A stretch of DNA of 64,000 bases from NCBI GenBank assembly GCA_031969655.1, contig DALYJX010000010.1, positions 5,926 to 69,925 on the forward strand, given 5' to 3'. A program made the translations under genes and the position numbers. Shown here piece after piece: positions 1 to 8,207 of the stretch. The stretch is from Microseira sp003486305 (GTDB lineage: Bacteria; Cyanobacteriota; Cyanobacteriia; Cyanobacteriales; Aerosakkonemataceae). Below the pieces are notes generated by a model. The model worked only from the letters and a program-made list of their open reading frames with translations. It was not told where the DNA came from and ran no database searches. Each line of letters opens with the position of its first letter. Positions within the stretch are counted from its first letter, which is position 1.

Positions 1-1
1 G

Positions 2-538
2 AAGAGTATTAACTGGTCAATCTGGATGAGCGTTCTCCTGATTGTATTGGGAATCGGTGCGATCGCCGCCCCCGCTGTCTCTACAATCGTTGCTGAGACT
101 TGGTTTGCTTTAATCTTGGCTAGCGGCGGCGTCGCCAAAATTGTCCACGCATTTCAAACTCGCGAAAACGGTTTTATCTGGAAGCTTTTATTAGGCGCTC
201 TCTACATTGCCACGGGTTTGATGTTGTTTTTCTACCCTTTGACAGGTGTCCTCACACTAACTCTGTTGCTAGGTAGTTTCTTGCTGACAGAAGGTACTTT
301 TGAAATCATTCTCGCCTTCCGTTTGCGCCCTCAACAAAACTGGACTTGGGAACTTGTTAATGGCATTGTTACTGTAGTGCTGGGTCTAATTGTTTGGTTC
401 CAATGGCCTTTTAATGCACCTTGGCTGATCGGTACTTTTGTTGGTGTTAGCGTTTTGTTCAGCGGTACTTCCCGCCTCATGCTGTCGTTGAATGCGCGTA
501 ACGTTCTCAATCAATCTGACACTACTGCCAGTGCTTAA
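2..538 (+). CDS. HdeD/DUF308-family membrane protein, 5' end cut by the window
   Basis: The frame is open to the window edge (residues KSINWSIW precede the first ATG at 26), so the true start lies upstream. About six hydrophobic helices fill the visible 178 residues, with short loops such as HAFQTREN and RLRPQQNW. The hydrophobic repeat layout and total size fit the HdeD/DUF308 family of small integral membrane proteins. HdeD is linked to acid resistance in enterobacteria; the role in cyanobacteria is not known. No partner gene is visible because the upstream side is missing. The family call rests on helix pattern and length. Confidence 0.75.
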   Translation, partial: KSINWSIWMSVLLIVLGIGAIAAPAVSTIVAETWFALILASGGVAKIVHAFQTRENGFIWKLLLGALYIATGLMLFFYPLTGVLTLTLLLGSFLLTEGTFEIILAFRLRPQQNWTWELVNGIVTVVLGLIVWFQWPFNAPWLIGTFVGVSVLFSGTSRLMLSLNARNVLNQSDTTASA

Positions 539-584
539 ACGACTTCAGAAACCGGGTTTTTCTAACAATACTTTCGCCAAAATC

Positions 585-700
585 CGACACCCTTAAGGGT
601 GTGGCTATACAAACAAAGGCTGCCTTCGCAGCCTGTAAGAATTTCAGCCCGCGTAGGCGGGCTTTGTTTGTGTAGCCCCAGGCTTTAGCCTGGGGGCTAA
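585..700. repeat. Cluster of small hairpins after the HdeD-like gene
   Basis: Several short palindromes follow each other: ACACCCTTAAGGGTGT, GGCTGCCTTCGCAGCC, AGCCCGCGTAGGCGGGCT and CCCCAGGCTTTAGCCTGGGG. The third is followed by TTTG and could terminate the upstream gene. The others look like the dispersed palindromic repeats seen elsewhere in the window. Confidence 0.5.
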
Positions 701-713
701 AAACCCGGTTTCT

Positions 714-896
714 GATTGGTTTAATATCGTGTCATGGTGCGTTACGCTATCGCTAACGCACCCTACATATAGCTGATTGGTTTAATATCGTGTCATGGTG
801 CGTTACGCTATCGCTAACGCACCCTACATATAGCTGATTGGTTTAATATCGTGTCATGGTGCGTTACGCTATCGCTAACGCACCCTACATATAGCT
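714..896. repeat. Three tandem 61-bp palindrome-bearing repeats
   Basis: Three head-to-tail copies begin at 714, 775 and 836 and are essentially identical. Each contains the inverted repeat GGTGCGTTA / TAACGCACC around CGCTATCGC. Shorter GCGTTA palindromes recur near 55220-55255. The array ends just before the leuA stop codon. Confidence 0.9.
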
Positions 897-904
897 ACAT
901 ATAG

Positions 905-2554
905 CTACATTTTTTGCTGCAATGCTCGATTAACTGCACTGAGAATTGCTAACAACGACGCGGCTACAATATTCGAGTGAACCCCGACGCCGTGGAGAGT
1001 TCCGCCGATGAGATCGGTAGCAATTTCTACGTATGCGATCGCCCGCGCATCGCTCCCCCCAGAAAGCGCCCTTTCTTCATAATTATGCAGCCGCAAACCC
1101 AAATTCAATGCATTCAAAAACGCATCGATCGGGCCATTTCCTCGCCCGCTAATCTTGACAATTTTCCCATTTATTTGCAACGTCGCTGAAATCGCCTCGC
1201 CTTCTTCAAATAAATCGTGAGCGACGTACTTCCACGGCGAAGAAGCTTGCAAATATTCCCGCTCAAATAATTCCCAAAGGTCAGATGAGGACATTTCCTG
1301 ACCGCGTGCATCCATTTCCCGCTGTACGATCTGGCTAAATTCAATTTGCAATCGACGCGGCAAGATTAAATTGTAATCTCGTTCCAACAAAAAGGCGATG
1401 CCGCCTTTCCCGGATTGACTGTTAACGCGCACAATTGATTCGTAAGTTCGTCCCACATCTGCCGGATCGATCGGTAAATAAGGCACTTGCCAAATTGCAT
1501 CGGGTTTCTGTACCGCCAAGCCTTTTTTAATCGCATCTTGATGCGAACCGGAAAATGCTGTAAATACCAAATCTCCCACATAAGGATGGCGAGGATGAAT
1601 CGGCAATTGGGTGCAATCTTCGATCGTTCTTGCGACTTGGTTAATATTAGAAAAATCTAACCCTGGATCGATGCCTTGGGTGTAAAGATTCAAAGCTAAT
1701 GTTACCAAATCCACATTCCCCGTGCGTTCGCCGTTACCGAACAAACATCCCTCGACTCGATCTGCACCCGCCATTTGAGCGAGTTCTGCTGCGGCAACTC
1801 CACACCCGCGATCGTTGTGGGGATGTACGCTTAAAATAACCCCTTCTCGTCGTTCTAAGTTGCGGTGCATCCACTCAACTTGATCGGCGAAAATATTCGG
1901 AGTTGCGACTTCAACTGTAGCGGGAAGGTTGATAATTGCTTTATGTTCTGGCGTTGGTTGCCAAATATCCAAAACTGCATCGCAAATATCTTTGGCAAAG
2001 TCGAGTTCTGTCGCCGTAAATGTTTCGGGTGAATATTGGAAATACCATTCAGTATCCGGCTGCGATGCGGCAAGTTCTACGAATAGTTTGGCGGCTGAAA
2101 CTGCAAGGTCGATTGTTCCCTGTCGAGCCAAATTAAACACAGTTTGGCGAAATACCGGAGACGTGGCGTTATACAAATGTACAATTGCTCGCTTCGCTCC
2201 TTGCAAAGATTCAAACGTGCGGCGAATTAATGATTCTCGCGCTTGCGTCAATACCTGAATCGTCACGTCATCGGGAATTAATTGATGTTCGATCAGATAG
2301 CGGACAAAATCAAAGTCAGTTTGTGAAGCGGCAGGAAAAGCAACTTCGATTTCTTTGAAACCAATATCGACTAACATCTGGAACAAACGCAACTTGCGTT
2401 CGACGTTCATCGGTTCAATTAAAGCTTGGTTACCGTCTCGCAAATCTGTACTTAACCAAATCGGTGGATGAGTTATTGTTTTACCAGGCCAGGTGCGGTT
2501 AGGCAAGTTAATTGGGGCAAATGGGCGATATTTTGTCGCGGGATTGTTCAACAC
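905..2554 (-). CDS. leuA: 2-isopropylmalate synthase (long type)
   Basis: This enzyme condenses 2-oxoisovalerate with acetyl-CoA, the first committed step of leucine synthesis in the cytoplasm. The N-terminal HMGL-like barrel shows STDLRDGNQAL (about residues 35-45) and the metal-site motif HPHNDRG, followed by a C-terminal LeuA allosteric/dimer domain (about 420-549) containing GNGPIDA. The N-terminus resembles the long actinobacterial-type LeuA. The start is GTG at 2554, preceded by GGAAG at suitable spacing; ORFs in other frames here are shadows. No other leu genes adjoin it, so it appears monocistronic. Leucine feedback through the C-terminal domain is expected from the family. A weak hairpin lies upstream at about 2611-2639. 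Confidence 0.95.
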   Translation of the reverse strand: MLNNPATKYRPFAPINLPNRTWPGKTITHPPIWLSTDLRDGNQALIEPMNVERKLRLFQMLVDIGFKEIEVAFPAASQTDFDFVRYLIEHQLIPDDVTIQVLTQARESLIRRTFESLQGAKRAIVHLYNATSPVFRQTVFNLARQGTIDLAVSAAKLFVELAASQPDTEWYFQYSPETFTATELDFAKDICDAVLDIWQPTPEHKAIINLPATVEVATPNIFADQVEWMHRNLERREGVILSVHPHNDRGCGVAAAELAQMAGADRVEGCLFGNGERTGNVDLVTLALNLYTQGIDPGLDFSNINQVARTIEDCTQLPIHPRHPYVGDLVFTAFSGSHQDAIKKGLAVQKPDAIWQVPYLPIDPADVGRTYESIVRVNSQSGKGGIAFLLERDYNLILPRRLQIEFSQIVQREMDARGQEMSSSDLWELFEREYLQASSPWKYVAHDLFEEGEAISATLQINGKIVKISGRGNGPIDAFLNALNLGLRLHNYEERALSGGSDARAIAYVEIATDLIGGTLHGVGVHSNIVAASLLAILSAVNRALQQKM

Positions 2555-2696
2555 GATCGCTTCTTCCTTTTTGTTCGATATTTGTGAGAGATTGTGGCGA
2601 AAATAGGGCTGTCAGATTGCCAATCAAACCAAGTCTGACAACCCAAAAACAGTCGCAGCAACATCCCAAGTGTTTGATGCAGTCGCATAAGAATCT

Positions 2697-2810
2697 CCAA
2701 TTGTTAATTGCTAATTGCTAATTGCTAATGTTCGCATTTTGTATCAAGATCTCGTTCCCAGGTTCAACCTGGGAACGAGTTGCTAGAGGCTCCGCCTCGG
2801 CTGAATACTG
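2697..2810. repeat. Heptamer repeat and palindromic repeats
   Basis: Positions 2700-2730 contain the heptamer-type tandem repeat TTGCTAA. A palindrome follows (GTTCCCAGG...CCTGGGAAC at about 2755-2778), then AGGCTCCGCCTCGG, which is a unit of the 3017-3194 repeat family. Confidence 0.7.
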
Positions 2811-3016
2811 GGTTTCTGCGATCCAAAAAACTTAATTGAAATGGTGAAAAAATTATTTGCGCCCAAGGCGCAGCAGCAGCCCCAGCCCCAGCAGAAGGCT
2901 TGTCAGGTGATGTAGTGATGGCTGCTTTGCAAACATGATTTAGAACCTTAACTTGTTTGTATCATAGCTGGACGAGCGTGTAGAGGTCAAGGGTATGTGC
3001 GATCGCACAGATAGAT

Positions 3017-3194
3017 CCAGTCTCCAACCGAGGCGGAGCCTCTAGTATATTCGTTCCCAGGCCGGAGCCTGGGAACGAGACGCGAGAGGCAAAACGTAAA
3101 TTTTTCCAGTCTCCAACCGAGGCGGAGCCTCTAGTATATTCGTTCCCAGGCCGGAGCCTGGGAACGAGACGCGAGAGGCAAAACGTAAATTTTT
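3017..3194. repeat. Two tandem 89-bp repeats
   Basis: Two nearly identical copies begin at 3017 and 3106. Each holds AACCGAGGCGGAGCCTCTAG and the palindrome GTTCCCAGG / CCTGGGAAC. The same modules occur near 2757 and 49147, so this is a dispersed composite repeat. The stretch 2811-3016 shows no convincing gene. Confidence 0.85.
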
Positions 3195-3291
3195 ATTAAA
3201 TTATTAAAATGGTAGCTTATGCTACAGAATTTTCTGATATCTTAATTATTAGAAGGTCACCAAGGGAATCAGGAAGAAGGAGAAACAAAGT

Positions 3292-3489
3292 ATGTCTACT
3301 GAAGATCAAGCTCGCGCCCTGATGATGCGTCACCATCACTTGATTAAGAATCGACAGCAAGCAATGCTGGGGCGTGCGGCGGCTGAATTTCACTTGTCTG
3401 TTGATGATGAGTACTGGACTCATACCCAAGGCAAGCCAGAACCGAGTTTCCGGGCAAGCTATGACCGCAGTAATGCTGCTTTGAGTTAG
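3292..3489 (+). CDS. Small conserved hypothetical protein, 65 aa
   Basis: A clear Shine-Dalgarno (AAGAAGGAGAAA) precedes the ATG at 3292. The protein is His- and Arg-rich near its start (MMRHHHLIKNRQQAM) and has no membrane segment or signal peptide. The middle reads AAAEFHLSVDDEYW and the end is polar. I do not recognise a function; it looks like a small soluble protein of the kind conserved among cyanobacteria. A hairpin 100 bases downstream could end its transcript, suggesting a monocistronic gene. The strong ribosome-binding site and absence of overlapping alternatives support it as real. Confidence 0.7.
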   Translation: MSTEDQARALMMRHHHLIKNRQQAMLGRAAAEFHLSVDDEYWTHTQGKPEPSFRASYDRSNAALS

Positions 3490-3591
3490 ACGCTCTTAAT
3501 GAACGAGCTAGAGGGAAGCAATTTTTTTGGCATCAGTCCTCGACTCGGCTGAATAATTTAACAATCTTTTATAGAGTGGGAATTTTTTTTT

Positions 3592-3628
3592 GGGCGTTGT
3601 TATGTGCAAGCAACGCCCTTAAATTTTT
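3592..3628 (+). terminator. Probable rho-independent terminator
   Basis: GGGCGTTG pairs with CAACGCCC across an 11-base loop and is followed by TTAAATTTTT. It lies downstream of the 65-residue gene and upstream of the pentapeptide-repeat gene. Confidence 0.65.
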
Positions 3629-3727
3629 GACGCGATCGCCGATAACTGCTTGCACCATCGTGGTAGCGTTAAATTGTGCAACCCTTTAACTGCTTTGAGG
3701 TCGATCGTGCAAGAACCTATCTCTACC

Positions 3728-4789
3728 ATGCCGCTGCTAGAATCTGAAAACAAATATCCCGACTGCCTGTCGATGAAATTAGAAGCAATTCCAGTAAATG
3801 ATAAGCACGGACTGGACTTGTATTTGACTTTAGAATTTAACGAACAGTGGGAATCTTTACTCGGTGGTCGCGTTAAGTTCCGGCTAAAAGGTGGTGAATT
3901 AAAGCTAAAGCTCGAAGGTGGTGAATTCTCTTTAGCCTCTACTGAATTTAGCGAGGTTTTTTTTCAGGTAAAGACAAATGATTTAAACCAAAATCTGGTT
4001 GGTGTTTTTGAAGTCAAACCTTTAAAAGGGTTACTGAATCAGGTGAAACTGGGAACTTTGAAGGTAACCGAAAAACCCTGTCGTTTTGCAGCCAAGTTTG
4101 AAGTTTCGCCGCTAGATGTTTCTGTGACCGATGCTGAAGGCTTATGGCGACATGATATTAGCCCGAATCAACATGCAGTAATAGAAACAAAACTGGCTAT
4201 TTTGCTGTCTTCAGCTAGATTGCAACCTTATCTGAGTCAATCCCAGTTATGCTACGAGTGTTCTCCCAGTTTTAGTGCTGTTGAAAATTCCTCAAACTTG
4301 GAACAACTTCAAGAGCTAATTCAGCACATTAGCGAAGCTAAAACTAACGACTTTCTGGAACTGGCGAAAATTGCTGCCCTTGATTTGAGCAGAGATTTTG
4401 CTGGGGGTAACTTGCTTGGGGCTAATTTAAGCAAAATTGATTTGAGCGGCGCTAATCTTTGCCGTACCAATCTCCGGGGTGCAGATTTGACCGATGCAGA
4501 TTTGAGCGAGGCTAACTTGAGCGGTGCTAACTTGAGCGGTGCTAACTTGAGCGGTGCTTATGTGGAAAATGCCGATCTGAGCTATACAGACTTGCACCGT
4601 GCCAGTTTGGCGCTGACAAATTTGGGCGGTGCGGATCTGTCTGGTGCGAATCTGCGCGAAACAAATCTGAGTAACGCCAATTTGAGCGGTGCAAAGGTGC
4701 AGTCAGCCTGTTTTGGTAACAATCCTGGACTTTCTCTGGAGCTACAGCAGAACTTGATCCAGCGGGGAGCCATTTTTGAGCAATCCTAA
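3728..4789 (+). CDS. Pentapeptide-repeat protein with a unique N-terminal domain
   Basis: The N-terminal 200 or so residues form a beta-rich domain of unknown function (for example FRLKGGELKLKLEGGEF). The C-terminal part (about 235-335) is a run of pentapeptide repeats A(D/N)LSG such as ANLSGANLSGANLSG, expected to fold as a right-handed quadrilateral beta-helix. No signal peptide or membrane span is seen, so it is probably cytoplasmic. The frame stays open upstream to a TTG at 3650, but the ATG at 3728 is the better start because the extension adds only unremarkable sequence. The end, ELQQNLIQRGAIFEQ, resembles the end of the pentapeptide protein at 5443-6186, so the two share a C-terminal cap. 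The molecular function is unknown. Confidence 0.85.
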   Translation: MPLLESENKYPDCLSMKLEAIPVNDKHGLDLYLTLEFNEQWESLLGGRVKFRLKGGELKLKLEGGEFSLASTEFSEVFFQVKTNDLNQNLVGVFEVKPLKGLLNQVKLGTLKVTEKPCRFAAKFEVSPLDVSVTDAEGLWRHDISPNQHAVIETKLAILLSSARLQPYLSQSQLCYECSPSFSAVENSSNLEQLQELIQHISEAKTNDFLELAKIAALDLSRDFAGGNLLGANLSKIDLSGANLCRTNLRGADLTDADLSEANLSGANLSGANLSGAYVENADLSYTDLHRASLALTNLGGADLSGANLRETNLSNANLSGAKVQSACFGNNPGLSLELQQNLIQRGAIFEQS

Positions 4790-5442
4790 GCAATGCGATC
4801 GCTCCTTGAAGGGGTCAACGGGAACATTCTTCCCTTTCTTCCCCTTCACTCCTTGCTTATTTCTAATAATTTAATTTCCGAAAATCTACTGAGACTTTAA
4901 ACTTTATTAAAATTGTTTTGAGTAAATCTACGGTATAAAGATGCTATATGCCTCCGGCACACTACGCGAACGCTCAAAAAAATCATTTAATTTCTCTAAA
5001 ATCTTCCCTAACTTTATAAAAATTTAATTATGTTTTATTTTGTACTTCAGTATTATTACAGTTAAAACTTTCCTGAGTTTCAGAGTATGCTTAGAATTAC
5101 CAATAAACCCAAAATAATACAAGGAGGACTCTCCAGGAATCTTGAAGGCTCTTCTGCTCTACCAATTACTGACGATCGCACTCAGATAAAACTGAGGTCA
5201 CTAACCGAGTAATTTCACTAACCTCTTTCAGTATCTACCGATTTAAAAATTTTAACAATTTGGGTGCAGTTAGGGTTCTCATGTTAGTATAACTACCAAA
5301 AATTTTGCCAAAAGCCTGAAAAACCCTATGCTAGTTTGAGCCAATTGGCATCTACCTTTGTGCTGTGAATCATCCTGCTTGTTGATTGGGTGTATTTAGG
5401 CAAACTTAAGCGATCGGAGGAATCGCAGAGGAGGTATTAAAA
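4790..5442. other. Intergenic, 650 bp, no gene seen
   Basis: An AT-rich spacer. I see no open frame with a ribosome-binding site and no strong terminator. A GGAGGA occurs near 5123 but is followed by a stop within a few codons. The promoter of the next gene presumably lies in 5200-5430. Confidence 0.5.
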
Positions 5443-6186
5443 ATGAATTCGATCAACTGTCAGCAAATTAGTAGTTTTGAGCCAACCAAGAATAGATTTG
5501 GTTTGCTAGTTAAGCCAACAGCTAAAGTTGCTTCTCTTTCTTTGATAATGCTGCTACTAACTAGCGGTAATCCACCCGCTTGGATTGTAGGATTTACCTT
5601 GGTGCTGGCTATGGGATGGGTTACAAATAGAAGCCAAAAAAAGAAAATCGAAAATCTGAATGAGCTTTTGACAAAAACTAAAGATTTTGCGGGTGCAGAC
5701 TTGAGCGAAGTTAATCTCCGCAATGCTAACCTCAGAAATGTAGACTTGAGAGTTGCTAACCTCAGCGGTGCTGATTTGAGCAATGCCGACTTAAGAAATG
5801 CAAACCTGAGAATTGCCGATCTCCGTAATGTAAACTTGAGTAATGCTGACTTGCGCGATGCTAACCTTAGCGTTGCTTACCTTAAAGGTGTCAACTTGAA
5901 CGATGCCGATCTTCGCGGTGTAAACTTGAAAGGTGCTAATTTACACAATGCCAACCTCAGCGATGCCAATTTGAACAATGCCGATCTAAGCGGTGCCAAT
6001 TTGAACGGTGCTAACTTATGGGGTGCTAGTGTAAGAAATACCAATTTGAGCCGCGCCAATGTCAAGAATGCTCGATTTAAAGATAACTTGGGGCTTTCTG
6101 AAGATATCAAGCGCGATTTGAAGCAACGCGGCGCAATTTTTGAGAATGCTTCAGACGAGGTTTTCGGGGTTTTGACCAGGGTTTAA
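5443..6186 (+). CDS. Membrane-anchored pentapeptide-repeat protein
   Basis: GAGGAGG lies 10 bases before the ATG at 5443. The N-terminus has two adjacent hydrophobic stretches (about residues 30-62, ASLSLIMLLLTSG and WIVGFTLVLAMGW), so it is likely anchored in a membrane. Residues 80-215 are almost unbroken pentapeptide repeats of the A(D/N)LRN/ADLSG type, about 27 units. The C-terminal cap (LSEDIKRDLKQRGAIFE) matches that of the protein ending at 4789, which suggests a duplicated family in one neighbourhood. There is no catalytic motif; a scaffold or assembly role is only a guess. Confidence 0.88.
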   Translation: MNSINCQQISSFEPTKNRFGLLVKPTAKVASLSLIMLLLTSGNPPAWIVGFTLVLAMGWVTNRSQKKKIENLNELLTKTKDFAGADLSEVNLRNANLRNVDLRVANLSGADLSNADLRNANLRIADLRNVNLSNADLRDANLSVAYLKGVNLNDADLRGVNLKGANLHNANLSDANLNNADLSGANLNGANLWGASVRNTNLSRANVKNARFKDNLGLSEDIKRDLKQRGAIFENASDEVFGVLTRV

Positions 6187-6239
6187 ATTAAACGGCGCGT
6201 CTACATCTGTTACATCGTTTTCCTAATAGTTTTCTACAG

Positions 6240-6306
6240 ATTCCCCTCCACAAGGGGACTTTAATTCCAGTTCCCCCCTTTGTGCAAGGGGGGTTAGGGG
6301 GGATCG
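6240..6306. repeat. C-rich/G-rich intergenic repeat
   Basis: CCCCTCCACAAGGGGAC and GTTCCCCCCTTTGTGCAAGG are followed by GGGGTTAGGGGGGATCG. This is a dispersed cyanobacterial repeat able to form a hairpin. It could also stop transcription after the pentapeptide gene. Confidence 0.55.
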
Positions 6307-6320
6307 CATCACCAATTCCT

Positions 6321-6560
6321 TTATTTTTTATTAGTAGCTGTAAATGCGCCATTAGGTTGAATAATGACGGCTTCAGTCACAGTTCCAGCGGCATCTTTCG
6401 TGAATTTAATATTAAAGCCAGATAAATTCTAAGGAACTAATTCGTAATCTGGTTGACCAGATATTGATGCAATTAATCCCTCGCCTCTTAAAGAGATTGT
6501 GAGATTTTGTCCCGCTAGTTCATATTCACCCACAAATTTTTCTATAAACCGCTGACCGGG
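6321..6560 (-). pseudogene. C-terminal relic of a second serine hydrolase (DUF3471-like tail)
   Basis: Reading the minus strand from about 6560 gives GQRFIEKFVGEYELAGQ, then LTISLRGEGLIASISG and QPDYELVP, then an in-frame TAG, then NLSGFNIKFTKDAAGT and a tail ending FTATNKK before TAA at 6321. This matches the small beta-rich tail (DUF3471 type) that follows class C beta-lactamase-like hydrolases. No catalytic domain precedes it; instead a GGGGCGGG palindromic repeat lies between it and the intact hydrolase at 6599-8047. It is therefore a decayed fragment of a paralogue. Translation and family recognition are by eye. Confidence 0.6.
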
Positions 6561-6601
6561 GCGGGTTTATTTAAGTTATTTGTTGGTAAAACCCGCCCCT
6601 A
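6556..6601. repeat. GGGGCGGGTTTA palindromic repeat
   Basis: GGGGCGGGTTTA and TAAAACCCGCCCCT face each other across about 20 bases. This is one of several copies of the family in the window (23250-23372, 49215-49260, 55424-55495, 63764-64000). It sits exactly between the hydrolase gene and the hydrolase relic. Confidence 0.75.
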
Positions 6602-8047
6602 CAGTGTCATTCCTTTTTCAGGTATCCGCGTAAATACAGCATCTTTCAAACTCGGTTCCATCGGAACGTAAAGACTTGTAATATTGCCTTTTTTATCAGT
6701 CCAGAAAGATATCAAATCAGGCGGCATATCAAGCATTTCACCCAGTTCCGAGTCAGATTCAAAGGTATCGTAGTGGTAGTGCTGAAGTTGAGAGACTATT
6801 GAATTATAAGTTGTGGTTAAACGATCGTCTTTGAGTTCAACTGAAATAATGCCATAGGCGGGATGTTCGTAATTGCCTGTATAATCTTCTAAAGCATGGG
6901 ATGGTTGAGTTCCTCTTTTGCGTTCGGCTGCGATTTTTTCTTTGGCTTTGGTTGTAGATTCTTTGGCTAGAGCAACTCCTTCTTTGATTCGTTCGTTCCA
7001 AGGAATTGGGTCTAAATTTAGCAAGCGATCGCATACATAAAAACTCACAATCGAATGCAGCGGACTCGCGTTTAAATTCGTCAAGACCACAACGCCCATA
7101 TTGTCTTGAGGTAACAACGTTGTCAAGGCAGAAAATCCATCTATTCCCCCTCCATGTTGCACAACTTTATACCCTCTGTAAGCATAAATAGCCCATCCCA
7201 AACCATAACAAGGATTCAAAACTTCACGCTCTGACTGCGGGTTCGGTTCTACAATCTGTGGCGTATGCATCTGCATTAGATTGCTGGGTGAAATTATTTG
7301 TTTATCCCCAACCTTGCCCTTGTTTAAATGCATTAAAAGCCACTGTGCCATATCGGTAATGTTGGAATTTATCGAGCCAGCAGGCCCAATAACGTCAATA
7401 TTGAGAAATGGAATCTCTTTAACTTCCTCATTGTTATGTACGTAGGGAAAAGCAAAATCATCAGTTTTTTGGGACGCTTCTACGGAAAAATTGCTGTTTT
7501 CCATTCCTAAAGGTTGCAAAATTTCCCGTTGGACAAATTCTTCCCAAGTACAACCTGCTATTTCACCGACTAAGTAACCAGCCGCCAAGTACATTAAATT
7601 GTTATATTGAAAAACACTACGCAGTTCGTGAGTGGGTTCCAAATATGGCAAGCGGTTGATAATTTCTTCGCGGGTAAAAGGACTTCTATACCACATCGCA
7701 TCGTGACGGGGTAAACCCGAACGATGGGTGACTAAATCGCGCGGGGTTATATGTTCGCTAGCGTAGGAATCGTAAAGTTTAAAACTAGGGAGATAATTTC
7801 TCACGGGTTTATCCCAATCTAATTGACCTCGGTCAACTAAAATACCCATAGCCATTGTAGTAAAGGCTTTGGTGCAAGAACCGATAGCAAAGAGGGTTTT
7901 GGGCGTGACTTTTAAGTTGTTTTTAACATCGCGCAAACCGAAACCTTCGGAGAAGACGATTTGGTTATCTTTGACGATGGCGATCGCTAGCCCCGGTACG
8001 TTCCACTCTGGCATCGTATCATTGATGAATTCGCTCAGACCTTGCAT
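6599..8047 (-). CDS. Serine hydrolase, class C beta-lactamase-like, with C-terminal DUF3471-type domain
   Basis: The N-terminal 370 residues carry the penicillin-binding-protein/esterase fold. The motifs are SxxK in AIGSCTKAFTT (nucleophile Ser and Lys), YxN in QYNNLMYLAAGY, and HGG in VVQHGGGIDGF. The last 100 residues (YTGNYEHPAYGIISVEL) form a DUF3471-like beta domain. There is no signal peptide, which argues against a periplasmic beta-lactamase; the family includes esterases and D-aminopeptidases, and the substrate cannot be told. The gene stands alone, and its stop codon abuts a palindromic repeat and the relic of a paralogue. The frame is intact along all 482 residues. Confidence 0.9.
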   Translation of the reverse strand: MQGLSEFINDTMPEWNVPGLAIAIVKDNQIVFSEGFGLRDVKNNLKVTPKTLFAIGSCTKAFTTMAMGILVDRGQLDWDKPVRNYLPSFKLYDSYASEHITPRDLVTHRSGLPRHDAMWYRSPFTREEIINRLPYLEPTHELRSVFQYNNLMYLAAGYLVGEIAGCTWEEFVQREILQPLGMENSNFSVEASQKTDDFAFPYVHNNEEVKEIPFLNIDVIGPAGSINSNITDMAQWLLMHLNKGKVGDKQIISPSNLMQMHTPQIVEPNPQSEREVLNPCYGLGWAIYAYRGYKVVQHGGGIDGFSALTTLLPQDNMGVVVLTNLNASPLHSIVSFYVCDRLLNLDPIPWNERIKEGVALAKESTTKAKEKIAAERKRGTQPSHALEDYTGNYEHPAYGIISVELKDDRLTTTYNSIVSQLQHYHYDTFESDSELGEMLDMPPDLISFWTDKKGNITSLYVPMEPSLKDAVFTRIPEKGMTL

Positions 8048-8207
8048 GGGATACTCGCTTCGCTACTCTCACCAGTTTATCTGAGCCTATAGGTTTGACG
8101 CTGGGATATATTCTTACAGGCAAGCGCGGTTTTAGTTAAATTAGGAAAGCGCCTACACAGGGAGTTAAAGTAACCTGTGGTACGGCAAAATTTTTTCAGG
8201 TCGAAGC

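Noticed and set aside
2555..2710. Possible leucine leader peptide upstream of leuA (minus strand, MRLHQTLGMLLRLFLG...)
   Set aside because: Leu codons are scattered rather than in a run, the frame extends to the leuA start, and the hairpin lacks a T-run. Not enough for an attenuator.
2841..2915. 24-codon ORF MVKKLFAPKAQQQPQP
   Set aside because: No ribosome-binding site, and the composition is low-complexity; probably chance or a relic.
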